Assembly: GCF_001439665.1 (NCBI RefSeq)
Contig: NZ_LMAK01000009.1
Location: forward strand, 1-49,052
Length of the DNA: 49,052 bases
Direction of reading: 5' to 3'
Source of the DNA: Formosa algae
GTDB taxonomy: Bacteria; Bacteroidota; Bacteroidia; Flavobacteriales; Flavobacteriaceae
Below are positions 1-9,853 of the stretch, one piece after another (the first letter of the stretch is position 1; each line of letters begins with the position of its first letter). The position numbers and the translations under genes are program-made. The notes under the pieces are model-generated. The model made no database searches. It saw only the letters and a program-made list of their open reading frames with translations, and was not told the DNA's origin.

Positions 1-1230
1 CCTGCCACTAATTTTGCTCAGATTTTAATTAATACTACAGATGAGAATACGGCAGAATCTTTGGCAGATGATTTAACGGAAAGAACCAAACATTTAATCC
101 CTAACGGAAAAACGCTTGTTCAACTCATGCAACAAGGAACACCGTATTTAGCTCCTGTAGAAATTAGAGTTTCTGGTGATGATATTAATACGATTGAAAA
201 AATAGGGTCTCAGGTTGCCGATATATTAAAACAGACTAGCGGAAGTTTAAACGTGCGAAATAATTTTCATGAGAACTATTACGGTATCGATATTAAATTA
301 AAACCTGAAGCAAGCAGATTAGGCTTTACTACAGAAAGTATTGCTAAAACCTTATATGTTGGTTTTTCTGGCGCTCCTATTAGTACCATTTATGAAGGGA
401 GCACACCAGTGAGTTTAGTGTTTAGACTAAGTGAAGATAACCGTAAAAATTTCGATAATCTAGCCAATACATATTTGCCTTCTCCAGTTACAGGAGCTTC
501 TGTTCCTCTAAGACAAATCGCAACATTAACACCAGAATGGCATACTGGCCGGATTATACGCAGAAACGGTATTAGAACAATGTCTGTTTTAAGCGACGTA
601 CAGAACAACTATTTACCTAACACCATTTTAAAAGCCTCTAAAAAAGATATTGAAAATTTAAAATTACCAAAAGGTTATAGCATTAAATACGGCGGTGAAT
701 ACGAGAACAAGAAAGAAACATTTAATCAAATGATTCTAGCTCTAAGTATAAGTATCGTGCTCATATTCCTTATTCTATTGTTTCAGTTTAAAAACATAAA
801 AGAAACATTATTAGTCATGCTTACCATTCCGCTTAGCCTATTTGGGGCCTTCTTAGGATTAGTTATTACAGGAAACGATTTCGGTTTTACAGCATTTGTA
901 GGCCTTATTAGTCTCTCTGGAGTTGTGGTTAGAAATGCTATTATTTTAATAGATTATACTAACGAATTAATTAAAAAAGGAGAAAATATTCGGGAAGCTG
1001 CTATAGAAGCTGGTAAACGCCGACTGCGGCCAATTTTCTTAACTGCAATGGCTGCTGCAATTGGTGTATTACCTATGATATTGTCAGGATCGCCTATGTG
1101 GAGCCCGCTAGCAAGTGTATTAGCTGTTGGCGTAATTTGGTCTATGTTTTTGGCACTACTTTGTATTCCTGTTCTTTATATATGGTTTATAAAACCTAAA
1201 GATTTGTCTCATCTAAATACAGCATCTTAA
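1..1230 (+). CDS. RND efflux pump inner-membrane permease, C-terminal part (5' end outside window)
   Basis: This is the end of an AcrB/MexB-like (HAE-1 type) proton-driven efflux transporter. The frame is open from base 1 with no plausible initiation site, so the gene begins upstream; the TTG at 61 is internal. The visible part holds the end of the second periplasmic porter/docking region, then a typical membrane block of about six helices from roughly position 730 to the end. The block includes the conserved segment around GVVVRNAIILIDYTNE and the GKRRLRPI loop, followed by small-residue helices. It ends 4 bases before the TolC-type gene, so the two are almost certainly cotranscribed; the periplasmic adaptor is expected upstream. 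Substrate cannot be inferred. Family assignment is secure; the HAE-1 rather than metal-exporting subclass is inferred from the motif style. Confidence 0.93.
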   Translation, partial: PATNFAQILINTTDENTAESLADDLTERTKHLIPNGKTLVQLMQQGTPYLAPVEIRVSGDDINTIEKIGSQVADILKQTSGSLNVRNNFHENYYGIDIKLKPEASRLGFTTESIAKTLYVGFSGAPISTIYEGSTPVSLVFRLSEDNRKNFDNLANTYLPSPVTGASVPLRQIATLTPEWHTGRIIRRNGIRTMSVLSDVQNNYLPNTILKASKKDIENLKLPKGYSIKYGGEYENKKETFNQMILALSISIVLIFLILLFQFKNIKETLLVMLTIPLSLFGAFLGLVITGNDFGFTAFVGLISLSGVVVRNAIILIDYTNELIKKGENIREAAIEAGKRRLRPIFLTAMAAAIGVLPMILSGSPMWSPLASVLAVGVIWSMFLALLCIPVLYIWFIKPKDLSHLNTAS

Positions 1231-1234
1231 TATT

Positions 1235-2566
1235 ATGATTAAGAATTCAACATTTTACATTTGTTTCCTATTTATAGTGTTAGGCTCTTCATTTGTTGTG
1301 AGTGCACAAACAGCGGAAATTTTATCTTTAGAAGATGCTAAAACAATGGCATTGTCTCAAAATAAATTACTCGAAATTCAGCAAGAAAAAGTCAACGAGT
1401 TACAATTCAAAAAAAATGAAGTTGGAGCCAATAGCTTACCCATGCTATATCTTACAGGAAATTATGCCCATAACTTTAATAGCGAAAACATAGTCATTCC
1501 TCAAGGTGCTTTAGGTACTATTGGAGATTACTACATTCCTGGAGAAAACTTAACGGTTTACGAAGGAAAACAAAACATGTTTATTGCAGGTGTACTCGCT
1601 TATCAACCTTTAACTCAATTATTACGTGTTAATAATGGCGTAAAAGCGATTGAAGCTCAAGCAGAAGTGGAAGATTTTAAACTAAAAGCTGCAGAATCTG
1701 AAATTAAAAACAGTATTGAAAAGCTCTATTATGCGGTAAAAATACAAGAGAAAAAACTTGAAACCGCACAAATTAATATAGATTGGGTTAAGGCTAAACT
1801 TTACGATGCAGAAAGCGCTTTATTAGCTGAAGAAACACAAGAAGTAAATGTCATTGGACTAAAAGCAGATCTCGCAGATAAAAAACACGAATACCTTTTA
1901 GAAGAAAATGCCTTAGAGAATTATATTATAGATTTAAAAACTACACTTATGCTTCCCGATAGCGTTACTCTTAAACTAGCAGAGCAACCCATAAAAACCT
2001 ATACTTTAAACTCTAAAACATATTATTTAAATCAGGCCAATAACAATAACGAATTATTGGGTGCAAAAAAACAAATCGAAGCAGCAAACTACAGTGTTAA
2101 AGCTTCTAAAAATGCGTATTTACCAGATTTAGGACTTATAGGTGGTTTCACATATCAAGATGTAATCTCAGAACTTCCTAGCACAAACTCATACCTAGGT
2201 GTAAATTTAACTTGGGATGTTTTAGGATTTGTAAAGCATAGAGCTCAGTTAGGTCAAAGTTTGTCTAAACAACATCAAGCAGAAGCCTACGCAGAACATA
2301 CATCATCTACCATACATGCCAAGATTGAAAAAGCCTATCGTAACGCCATTCAAGCACAAAAACTTATGGACGTTGCAGAGGAAGCTTACGCATTCCGAGA
2401 AGAAGAATACCGCATAAAAAAAGACGGTTTTGAAACGGGATTACTCACACAAAAAGAACTTCTAGAAACTAAATATGTTTTAGATAAAGCCAAACAAGAT
2501 GCTTTCTCTTCCCGTTTAAATTTTAATATCGCTATTCTAGATTTAAATACCTTAATCGGACAATAA
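1235..2566 (+). CDS. TolC-family outer membrane efflux protein
   Basis: Outer-membrane exit channel of the tripartite pump whose permease lies just upstream (4-base gap). The 443-residue length is normal for the family. Residues 1-24 form a signal peptide ending near VVSAQ. The remainder shows the two-fold repeated coiled-coil pattern of TolC proteins: long Lys/Glu/Gln/Ala-rich helices (about residues 30-60, 140-230, 270-300 and 345-425), with short beta segments between. The motif near the end, with GFETGLLTQKELLETKY and DLNTLIG, is typical. An ATG start is used. The next gene is 109 bases away with no clear terminator, but it is unrelated in function. Confidence 0.93.
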   Translation: MIKNSTFYICFLFIVLGSSFVVSAQTAEILSLEDAKTMALSQNKLLEIQQEKVNELQFKKNEVGANSLPMLYLTGNYAHNFNSENIVIPQGALGTIGDYYIPGENLTVYEGKQNMFIAGVLAYQPLTQLLRVNNGVKAIEAQAEVEDFKLKAAESEIKNSIEKLYYAVKIQEKKLETAQINIDWVKAKLYDAESALLAEETQEVNVIGLKADLADKKHEYLLEENALENYIIDLKTTLMLPDSVTLKLAEQPIKTYTLNSKTYYLNQANNNNELLGAKKQIEAANYSVKASKNAYLPDLGLIGGFTYQDVISELPSTNSYLGVNLTWDVLGFVKHRAQLGQSLSKQHQAEAYAEHTSSTIHAKIEKAYRNAIQAQKLMDVAEEAYAFREEEYRIKKDGFETGLLTQKELLETKYVLDKAKQDAFSSRLNFNIAILDLNTLIGQ

Positions 2567-2675
2567 TTTAGGAAACATAAACCATACCAATACACCCTTT
2601 TAATTTATAAGAATAAAAAGTATTCAATTCGTTAAAATCATAGTATATTGACAAATAAATTGACAATACCTTTTC

Positions 2676-3755
2676 ATGAAAAAATTTTTATTCATTGTTT
2701 TCATTGCGCTAAGTCACTGCATTAATGGCTATTCGCAACAACTACAAAACGATAAGACTAAAGACGTTGACAGTGTAAAACAGAAGAAATTTGATCTAAC
2801 GGTTATGCCGTTTTTAAGCTATAACAGAAATTTAGAATTCATGTTTGGTGCAATTCCAATGTTAATGTACAAGGTTAATCAGAAGGACACAATTTCACCT
2901 AAATCCTTATCAGGAATGGCTGGTGTGTACACCACAAATGGGTCTTATTTTATCTCCTTTTTCAATAAATGGTATCTTAAAGAAGATACATGGCGTGGTA
3001 AATTCTTTCTTATGACTGGCGACAAAAATTCTCAGTTTTATATGACAGATAATGAACTTCCTGGATTTTATGATTACGGTACAGATATTACTGTAGTTAG
3101 TGTTGGTGTGCAAAGAAAAATTATTGATCATTTATATGGAGGATTAACTTATACCTATGCGCATTACGATACCATTTACGAAGACGAAATTCAGCCTGAA
3201 GATGTTACACAAACAAATGCTATAGAGATAAACAGTTTATACGACACTAGAAATAGTGTATATTACCCTACAAAAGGAGTTAAAGCTCTATTGCGCTATT
3301 TGTCTTATCCTACTTGGTTTGGAAACGATGTTAAAGCAGAAAAAGTGCTCTCTGAATACAACACCTATTTCCCGATGAAAAATGGTAAAGATGTTATTGC
3401 TGCAAGATTTTCTGGTCAGTTTGGTCTAGGCGATATTGCTTTTCAACAACAAGTAACTATAGGGAGCAAAGATATTCGTGGGTATTCTGAAGGTAAATAT
3501 CGTGGAGATGGGAAAATGGCTCTTCAAGGAGAATATCGTTATAATTTTGGCGAAAAAATGGGTGTAGTAGGTTTTGCTGGTGTAGCAACAATTTATGGTT
3601 CAGATACAGAACGTTTCGATTGGAAAGCCTATCCAGGTATTGGTGTTGGTTATCGATACAGAGCTTTTGAAGCGGTTAAATTTAATATCGGTTTAGACGC
3701 AGCTGTAGGTAAAGGAGATTGGGGAATATACTTCAGAATCGGAGAATCATTTTAA
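2676..3755 (+). CDS. Omp85/BamA-TamA-type outer membrane beta-barrel without POTRA domains
   Basis: A 359-residue protein with a signal peptide (residues 1-21, cleavage near NGYSQQ). It consists of alternating aromatic/polar strands ending in a C-terminal Phe, as expected for a barrel inserted by the BAM machinery. The segment around residue 190, DTRNSVYYPTKGVKALLRY, is the characteristic strand-turn of the bacterial surface antigen (D15/Omp85) domain. A later segment with GSKDIRGYSEGKYRGD fits the conserved RGY loop 6 of that family. POTRA repeats are absent and the protein is short, so this is a stand-alone barrel of unknown cargo, as often seen in Bacteroidota. An AT-rich hairpin follows the stop codon. 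Its role (secretion, lipid handling or structural porin) cannot be decided here. Confidence 0.8.
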   Translation: MKKFLFIVFIALSHCINGYSQQLQNDKTKDVDSVKQKKFDLTVMPFLSYNRNLEFMFGAIPMLMYKVNQKDTISPKSLSGMAGVYTTNGSYFISFFNKWYLKEDTWRGKFFLMTGDKNSQFYMTDNELPGFYDYGTDITVVSVGVQRKIIDHLYGGLTYTYAHYDTIYEDEIQPEDVTQTNAIEINSLYDTRNSVYYPTKGVKALLRYLSYPTWFGNDVKAEKVLSEYNTYFPMKNGKDVIAARFSGQFGLGDIAFQQQVTIGSKDIRGYSEGKYRGDGKMALQGEYRYNFGEKMGVVGFAGVATIYGSDTERFDWKAYPGIGVGYRYRAFEAVKFNIGLDAAVGKGDWGIYFRIGESF

Positions 3756-3787
3756 AGACTTAAACGTTATTTTTTAAGTTTTTTTTC
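3756..3787 (+). terminator. Weak AT-rich hairpin after the Omp85-like gene
   Basis: ACTTAAA (3758-3764) can pair with TTTAAGT (3773-3779), followed by a T run to 3786. The stem contains a single G-C pair region and is weak, but its position right after the stop fits a terminator. Confidence 0.5.
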
Positions 3788-4071
3788 GTCTTAAAAGTAC
3801 ATATAGAGACTTAGAATGCGTTTAAATTCAGTGGTACAAATTTAACTTTGTTATTATTTTTCATTAATACTAGTAGTTTTATTATTTATAATATCGCTTT
3901 TTGAGAAAATGAAAAAAAATAACACTTAGAATATTAAATAAACAATACTTAAGTACAGCCTTAACGCGTATTTAAATAAATCTTATTTTTACTTATTACC
4001 AATCACTACAATTACATAAAATTAAAGTGATCTGGTCTATAAAGTATTAATTCCAAAACATTAAAGTATAT
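3788..4071. other. Intergenic region before the glucosidase gene
   Basis: About 280 bases, very AT-rich, with no open frame of note. No clear TAnnTTTG promoter box was found on the plus strand. The last 15 bases up to and over the start codon, TTAAAGTATATATGA, recur at the start of the gene at 8357. Confidence 0.4.
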
Positions 4072-6693
4072 ATGAGTAAAAAAACTCAGGAAGCAGAAAG
4101 ATTAGCAATTTCTGACACTTATAAAAATTGGAAAAAATGGGGACCATATCTTGCAGAAAGACAATGGGGAACCGTACGAGAAGATTATAGTGTTCATGGA
4201 CATGCATGGGATTTTGTAAATCATGAAAAAGCACGAAGTAATGCCTACAGATGGGGAGAAGAAGGCATTGCCGGTTTTTGCGATTCTAGAGAAATACTTT
4301 GTCTAGCTCCTGCCTTTTGGAATGGGAAAGATCCTATTTTAAAAGAACGCTTATTTGGACTTACAAATAACCAAGGAAATCATGGTGAAGATGTTAAAGA
4401 ACTCTATTTCCATCAAGTCTCAACTCCAACGCACTCCTATTGCAAATACCTCTATAAATATCCGCATAACGAATATCCTTATGACGATTTAGTAAATACA
4501 AAACGGAACAGAAATGAACCTGAATACGAATTACTAGATACAGAAAGTTTTAAAGACAATGCGTATTTTGACTGTTTTATAGAATATGCAAAAGCCGATG
4601 TAGACGATGTTTTAATGAAAGTAACCATTGTAAACAGAGGAAAAAAAGCAGCAGATATTCATGTATTACCTCATCTATGGTATAGAAACTTCTGGAAACA
4701 CAACAAACGTTTTACCCGCCCAAGTATAGATGCAATCTCGGAAGAATGTGTAGAAACTAAAAGTGGTAGAAACGGACGCTATTTTTTATATCACGAAAAA
4801 GGAGAACAACTGTTCTGTGAAAACGAAACCAATAATGAACGTATTTACGATGTACCTAATATTGTAGACTATGTTAAAGATGGTATAAACGATTACGTTG
4901 TAGATGATAAACCTACTATTAATCCTGATAAAAAAGGATCTAAAATGGCAGTCTGGCATAAGTTTAAATTAAAAGCAGGCGAAGAAAAGAGTGTAAGAAT
5001 ACGTCTTAGTAAAAAACCTGTTCAAGATCCATGGTCTAATTTTAATGCCATATTTGATGCTCGTATTGCAGATTGTGAAGAGTTTTACAGCGATATCATC
5101 AAAAAAGATATTCCTGAAGCTCATCAAAACATTGCAAAAAAAGCATTCTCTGGCTTATTATGGACTAAACAATTTTACTATTACGATGTCTTTAAATGGT
5201 TATTTGGAGGCCCTAAAGAAACCCCACCGCATCGTGCTGATGGCAGAAATTATAACTGGCAACATTTAACTAACAGGCATGTTATTTCCATGCCAGATAA
5301 ATGGGAATACCCTTGGTATGCTGCTTGGGATTTGGCGTTTCATATGGCATCCTTTGCCGAAATAGATCCTTACTTTGCTAAAGAACAACTTGTCTTATTA
5401 TTACAAGAAAATTACATGCATCCCAACGGACAAATTCCTGCATACGAATGGAATTTTAGTGATGTAAATCCGCCAGTACACTCATGGGCTGTTTGGAATG
5501 TTTATGAAAAAGACAAAGAACGAAATGGCACTGGAGATCTTGTGTTTTTAGAAAAATCTTTCCAAAAACTCTTAGTGAATTTTACGTGGTGGGTAAACCA
5601 AAAAGATTCTAACGGTACCGACCTTTTTGAAGGCGGATTCCTAGGATTAGATAATATTGGAGTATTCGATAGAAACCACATGCCAGAAGGTATTACAAGA
5701 ATGCAACAGGCCGATGCAACTAGTTGGATGGCCATGTTTACGCTAAATTTACTTCGCATGTCTTTAGAGTTATCTAAGACAAACAAAAATTACGAAGACT
5801 TTGCAGCTAAATTCTTTAGACACTTCTTAAATATTGCTTGGGCCATGCACCATATTGGTAAAAACAATATTTCGCTGTGGGACAATGAAGATAATTTTTA
5901 TTACGATGTTGTAGAAATGTCGTCTGGGTTAACAGACCGTTTAAAAGTAAGATCGCTTGTTGGAATTATTCCGCTTTTTGCTGTTGAGATAATTAATAAA
6001 GAACTTTTCGATTCGTTAAAAGGATTTAAAAGTAAAGTCGCAGAAATTGTACGAACTCGTCCAGATTTAGCATCATTAATATCTAGAATTGAAGAAGCCA
6101 ATGCTGATGGAAATTACCTATTTTCTATCATGCGTGGTTTCAGATTGGAGCACTTACTTAAACGCTTATTAGACGAAGACGAATTTTTATCTGAATACGG
6201 TATCCGTTCACTTTCTAAATATCACGAAAAGCATCCCTTTGTTTTTGAATATCACGGTCACCACCAGATTCAATACGAACCAGGCGAAAGTAGATCTAAT
6301 ATGTTTGGAGGAAATTCGAATTGGAGAGGCCCAATTTGGATGCCTTTAAATTATATGATTATCCAATCTTTACGTAAATATTATACTTTTTACGGTAACA
6401 AATATTTATACGAATTCCCTACAGGATCAGGCAATAAAATAAATTTAAATGAGATTGCAAACGAACTTTCAAAACGTTTAATTAAACTTTTTGAAGTCAA
6501 TGAAGACGGAAAATATCAGTATCATTCAGACGATCCGAATCATGTGTTTTCTACAAATGATGAATTTAAGGAGCAACATTTATTTTATGAGTTTTTTGAT
6601 GGCGATAATGGTAAAGGCCTTGGAGCATCTCACCAAACCGGTTGGACAGCTTTAATTGCAAATTTAATTATGGAACTCGAAGAGAACAAATAA
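4072..6693 (+). CDS. GH63-like (MGH1-type) glucosidase, cytoplasmic
   Basis: An 873-residue protein of the family usually annotated as glucosidase or MGH1-like glycoside hydrolase, related to GH63 alpha-glucosidases. It has no signal peptide, so it should act in the cytosol on an alpha-glucoside. Recognisable parts are an N-terminal all-beta region (about residues 20-330), a linker, and an (alpha/alpha)6 barrel with the segments YPWYAAWDLAFH (about residue 415), WRGPIWMPLNYMII (about 755) and GLGASHQTGWTALIA near the C-terminus. The acidic residues in the first and last of these segments are candidates for catalysis, but I did not align them to a structure. It is followed by a strong terminator, so it is probably a single-gene unit. 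It may serve glycogen, trehalose or glucosylglycerol-type metabolism, which is inference only. Confidence 0.85.
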   Translation: MSKKTQEAERLAISDTYKNWKKWGPYLAERQWGTVREDYSVHGHAWDFVNHEKARSNAYRWGEEGIAGFCDSREILCLAPAFWNGKDPILKERLFGLTNNQGNHGEDVKELYFHQVSTPTHSYCKYLYKYPHNEYPYDDLVNTKRNRNEPEYELLDTESFKDNAYFDCFIEYAKADVDDVLMKVTIVNRGKKAADIHVLPHLWYRNFWKHNKRFTRPSIDAISEECVETKSGRNGRYFLYHEKGEQLFCENETNNERIYDVPNIVDYVKDGINDYVVDDKPTINPDKKGSKMAVWHKFKLKAGEEKSVRIRLSKKPVQDPWSNFNAIFDARIADCEEFYSDIIKKDIPEAHQNIAKKAFSGLLWTKQFYYYDVFKWLFGGPKETPPHRADGRNYNWQHLTNRHVISMPDKWEYPWYAAWDLAFHMASFAEIDPYFAKEQLVLLLQENYMHPNGQIPAYEWNFSDVNPPVHSWAVWNVYEKDKERNGTGDLVFLEKSFQKLLVNFTWWVNQKDSNGTDLFEGGFLGLDNIGVFDRNHMPEGITRMQQADATSWMAMFTLNLLRMSLELSKTNKNYEDFAAKFFRHFLNIAWAMHHIGKNNISLWDNEDNFYYDVVEMSSGLTDRLKVRSLVGIIPLFAVEIINKELFDSLKGFKSKVAEIVRTRPDLASLISRIEEANADGNYLFSIMRGFRLEHLLKRLLDEDEFLSEYGIRSLSKYHEKHPFVFEYHGHHQIQYEPGESRSNMFGGNSNWRGPIWMPLNYMIIQSLRKYYTFYGNKYLYEFPTGSGNKINLNEIANELSKRLIKLFEVNEDGKYQYHSDDPNHVFSTNDEFKEQHLFYEFFDGDNGKGLGASHQTGWTALIANLIMELEENK

Positions 6694-6705
6694 TCACAAT
6701 CTTAT

Positions 6706-6760
6706 AAAGGCTTGAATAAACAGAAGTTAATTCTTCTGTGTGTTCAAGCTTTTTTCTTTT
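6706..6760 (+). terminator. Two-tier hairpin terminator after the glucosidase gene
   Basis: The outer stem GCTTGAA (6710-6716) pairs with TTCAAGC (6743-6749). The inner stem ACAGAAG (6720-6726) pairs with CTTCTGT (6733-6739) around a TTAATT loop. A T run follows directly from 6750. Confidence 0.88.
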
Positions 6761-6817
6761 AAAAATATTTATCATTTTTCAACATTGAATTAGGTCAAAA
6801 TCAAAAAAAAGTTCTTG

Positions 6818-6825
6818 TATATTTG
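6818..6825 (+). promoter_or_regulatory. Candidate -7 box TATATTTG for the serine dehydratase gene
   Basis: An exact match to the Bacteroidota -7 consensus TAnnTTTG, ending 24 bases before the ATG at 6850. I see no TTG at the expected -33 position, so confidence is moderate. Confidence 0.55.
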
Positions 6826-6849
6826 ACCCTATTCTAACCTATTTCGTAA

Positions 6850-8274
6850 ATGGAAATTATTTCAGTTTTTGATATGTTAAAGATTGGCGTTGGCCCGTCT
6901 AGTTCTCATACTTTAGGACCATGGCGTGCTGCCGAACGTTGGATTAAAGAATTAAAAGCAGACAATAAATTTAATAAGGTGGAAAGCATAACAATCGATC
7001 TTTATGGGTCTTTGTCTTTAACAGGAAAAGGTCATGCTACAGATTTAGCGATTATGTTAGGACTAAGTGGTGCAGATCCAGAATACATTCCTACAGATTC
7101 TATAGATTCTATTATTACCGCTATTAAAACTGAAAAGAAACTTCAATTTAACAATGAAAAGACGATAGATTTTAACCCAGAAACGGCTATTGTTTTCAAT
7201 AAAAAGTTCCTTCCTTTTCATTCTAACGGCTTAGCGTTTTCTGCCAGCATAAACGGACGTAAATATAAATCTACCTTTTATTCTATTGGTGGAGGTTTTG
7301 TGGTAAAAGAAGAACGCAAGAATGCAAAAGCCAATAAAATTATTTTTTATTGCACGCTTCCATATCCTATTGATAATGGTGTAAAACTACTAGAAGTTTG
7401 TCACCAATTAGAGTTACCTATTTCCGGTGTGGTCCTAGAAAATGAAAAGTCGCTTCGTGAACCAGATGTTATAGATTCCGAATTAAAGCGTATTTGGGCT
7501 ACCATGTTAGAATGCATGTACATAGGCTGCCATACAGAAGGTAATTTACCTGGCGGACTTAATGTTCGCAGACGTGCTTTTGATATGCACAAAAAACTAA
7601 TTGGAGATATGCCTTATAATTCTCCTGAAGCCTGGTTAGAAACTATTAGAGGCACAGAAGTTAAGTTTAGACAAATCTTAAAATGGGTAAGTTGTTTTGC
7701 TTTAGCTGTAAACGAAGTGAATGCGGCTCTTGGACGTGTAGTTACAGCACCTACTAACGGAAGTGCAGGCGTGATTCCTTCGGTATTAATGTATTATTTG
7801 GTTATTGAAAATCACGATGCCAATTTCGAACATATTAAAAAGTTCTTACTCGTTGCTGGTGAAATAGGAAGTTTGTTTAAAAAAGGTGCAACAATCTCTG
7901 CGGCTATGGGAGGATGTCAAGCCGAAATTGGAGTCTCTTCAGCTATGGCTGCAGGTGCATTAACAGAACTTTTAGGCGGAACTCCCGAGCAGGTTTTAAT
8001 GGCTGCCGAAATAGCCATGGAACATCACTTGGGATTAACCTGCGATCCTATTGGTGGTTTGGTACAAATTCCATGTATTGAACGTAATTCTATGGGTGCG
8101 ATTAAAGCGATCAATGCAGCCGAATTAGCCTTAGAAACAGATCCAAACAATGTTAAAGTACCTTTAGACAAAGTGATTTCTACCATGTGGGAAACCGCTA
8201 AAGACATGAATTCCAAATACAAAGAAACTTCGGAAGGCGGTTTAGCTGTAGGGGTAAATTTATCTGACTGTTAA
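6850..8274 (+). CDS. sdaA: L-serine ammonia-lyase (serine dehydratase), single-chain Fe-S type
   Basis: Converts L-serine to pyruvate and ammonia in the cytosol using a 4Fe-4S cluster. The 474-residue chain carries both the beta domain (residues 1-160, opening with [18 protein letters not shown]) and the alpha domain, as in E. coli SdaA. Three cysteines at residues 356 (GGC), 398 (TCDP) and 409 (PCIE) have spacings of 42 and 11. This matches the three cluster cysteines of the E. coli enzyme and supports an active Fe-S site. The motif [14 protein letters not shown] around residue 300 is typical. It has its own promoter box and lies after a terminator, so it is probably monocistronic. Confidence 0.96.
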   Translation: MEIISVFDMLKIGVGPSSSHTLGPWRAAERWIKELKADNKFNKVESITIDLYGSLSLTGKGHATDLAIMLGLSGADPEYIPTDSIDSIITAIKTEKKLQFNNEKTIDFNPETAIVFNKKFLPFHSNGLAFSASINGRKYKSTFYSIGGGFVVKEERKNAKANKIIFYCTLPYPIDNGVKLLEVCHQLELPISGVVLENEKSLREPDVIDSELKRIWATMLECMYIGCHTEGNLPGGLNVRRRAFDMHKKLIGDMPYNSPEAWLETIRGTEVKFRQILKWVSCFALAVNEVNAALGRVVTAPTNGSAGVIPSVLMYYLVIENHDANFEHIKKFLLVAGEIGSLFKKGATISAAMGGCQAEIGVSSAMAAGALTELLGGTPEQVLMAAEIAMEHHLGLTCDPIGGLVQIPCIERNSMGAIKAINAAELALETDPNNVKVPLDKVISTMWETAKDMNSKYKETSEGGLAVGVNLSDC

Positions 8275-8284
8275 ACTAAGCTTT

Positions 8285-8339
8285 AGTGTTGTATATATTA
8301 TATAGAGACTATATATTTATAATATTTAGCAACAACACT
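8285..8339. repeat. Nested inverted repeats between sdaA and the SGNH-MBOAT operon
   Basis: AGTGTTGT (8285-8292) is matched by ACAACACT (8332-8339). Inside it a second perfect dyad, TATATAG-AGA-CTATATA, spans 8299-8315. No T run follows, so a simple terminator is unlikely; it could be a leader structure or operator for the operon starting at 8357. Confidence 0.6.
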
Positions 8340-8356
8340 CACTGCTTAAAGTATAT

Positions 8357-9853
8357 ATGAATTATAGCCCCTTAAAAATTTGCTTAAGCATCTGCATCAC
8401 CTTATTAATTATGTTTGGGGCCACATACTTTAGCACTTCTAACACCCTACCAAACGGAAAAACAGAAGAAGGAATTACTCTTTTAGGAAGGACCATAAAA
8501 TACCCTACAACAGCATCTTTTTTAGGAACAGAGAAGTCGGAAACTTCAAAAATAAAGGTAAAAGCGGTAGATAGTATTGTACAAAATATTGAAGTGATTA
8601 TTGATGAAGAAGATGAGAATGTACAAGATATTGTAGAACAAAAAAAAGCTGTTCCAAAAATTCCAAATCTTTCTAAAATTGACACCTCTAAGATTGAGCG
8701 TATACAATACCCGAAAAATAAAGAAGCCTTTCTAACACAGTTAAAATCTCAGCTTACAGCAGATCAATGCCGGATTATTCATTATGGCGATTCTCAAATT
8801 GAAGGCGACCGTATGTCTGGTTACATCAGAAATAAATTACAAAATCTTTATAGCGGAAACGGACCAGGCTTTACGCCTATCGCACAAGTTTACGATAATA
8901 TTAGTGCGGTGGTAATAGCTTCAGAAAATTGGACGCGTCATGCGGTTTTTGATCGTACTACAAAAAAGTTTGATCATAAAATGTATGGTGCATATACTAC
9001 GTTTTCCCGTTTTACACCTTATCTAGATATAGTTGCAGATAGCATTAACACAGATACATTGCAACTTGTAAAAGCTAAAATTACGGTTAAGCCTTCAAAA
9101 ATGACGTATTTACGAATGCGCAAATACACCAACATTGGCTTTCATTATGGTAATGCCCAACTTCCAACGGCTGTAAAAGTTTTTGCAGATGGTACGCTTA
9201 TAAAAGCAGGTGACTTAATTACAGATGGTAATTATCACGATTTTAAAATACCTCTAACCGTAACACCAGACGAACTTATTTTTGAAATAGAAGGTAAAAT
9301 GAGTCCCGATTTTTACGGATTAACACTAGATGGAGACGAAGGTATTCAATTAGACAATGTGGCTATGCGAGGTTCTGCAGGGACAATTTTTGCAGGATTA
9401 AACAGTAAAAATTTCTCCCAAATGTATACGGCTTTAGATCCGAAGGTTATTATATTTCAATATGGAGGAAATTCTGTGCCTTACGTTAAAGATTCTTTAG
9501 AGGTTGAAAACTATGTAGGTTATTTAAAAAACCACATTAACTGGTTAAGGCGAAAAACAGACAATGCAAGCGTGCTTTATATTGGCCCTGCAGATATGAC
9601 AACCACAGAAAACGGACAACTAAAAACCTATCCGCTACTACCCTATTTAATAGACAGATTACAGCTTATGTGCAAAGAGAATGACATTGCCTATTGGAAC
9701 ACATTTAATGCCATGGGTGGAGAAAATTCTATGCAGTATTGGGTCGATCAGAAATTAGCAGCAAGCGATTATACACATTTTTCACTTTCGGGAACACGAA
9801 TAATTTCAGAACTATTCTTCCTCTCGTTATATATGGACTTAACAAATAAATAA
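8357..9853 (+). CDS. SGNH-fold putative O-acyltransferase/esterase, membrane-anchored, first gene of an O-acylation operon
   Basis: A 498-residue protein with one N-terminal membrane segment (residues 7-25). An acidic, low-complexity stretch (about 70-115) follows, then an SGNH/GDSL-like domain. The block I motif GDSQIEGDR places the likely nucleophile at Ser146. The C-terminal DYTH gives Asp471 and His474, and the YGGNS segment near residue 374 fits the Asn-bearing block III. An all-beta insertion (about residues 200-330) lies within the domain. The stop codon overlaps the start of the next gene (TAATG), so translation is coupled. With a second SGNH protein and an MBOAT protein downstream, the parsimonious role is periplasmic transfer or removal of acetyl groups on a glycan. 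The substrate is unknown. Confidence 0.8.
   Translation: MNYSPLKICLSICITLLIMFGATYFSTSNTLPNGKTEEGITLLGRTIKYPTTASFLGTEKSETSKIKVKAVDSIVQNIEVIIDEEDENVQDIVEQKKAVPKIPNLSKIDTSKIERIQYPKNKEAFLTQLKSQLTADQCRIIHYGDSQIEGDRMSGYIRNKLQNLYSGNGPGFTPIAQVYDNISAVVIASENWTRHAVFDRTTKKFDHKMYGAYTTFSRFTPYLDIVADSINTDTLQLVKAKITVKPSKMTYLRMRKYTNIGFHYGNAQLPTAVKVFADGTLIKAGDLITDGNYHDFKIPLTVTPDELIFEIEGKMSPDFYGLTLDGDEGIQLDNVAMRGSAGTIFAGLNSKNFSQMYTALDPKVIIFQYGGNSVPYVKDSLEVENYVGYLKNHINWLRRKTDNASVLYIGPADMTTTENGQLKTYPLLPYLIDRLQLMCKENDIAYWNTFNAMGGENSMQYWVDQKLAASDYTHFSLSGTRIISELFFLSLYMDLTNK

Noticed and set aside
61-63. TTG as start of the RND permease
   Set aside because: The frame is open upstream to base 1 and the encoded residues continue a porter domain, so the start lies outside the window.
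8362-8685. 107-codon minus-strand open frame
   Set aside because: Lies wholly opposite the first SGNH gene, with a low-complexity Ser/Phe composition typical of an antisense shadow; no promoter or homology cue.
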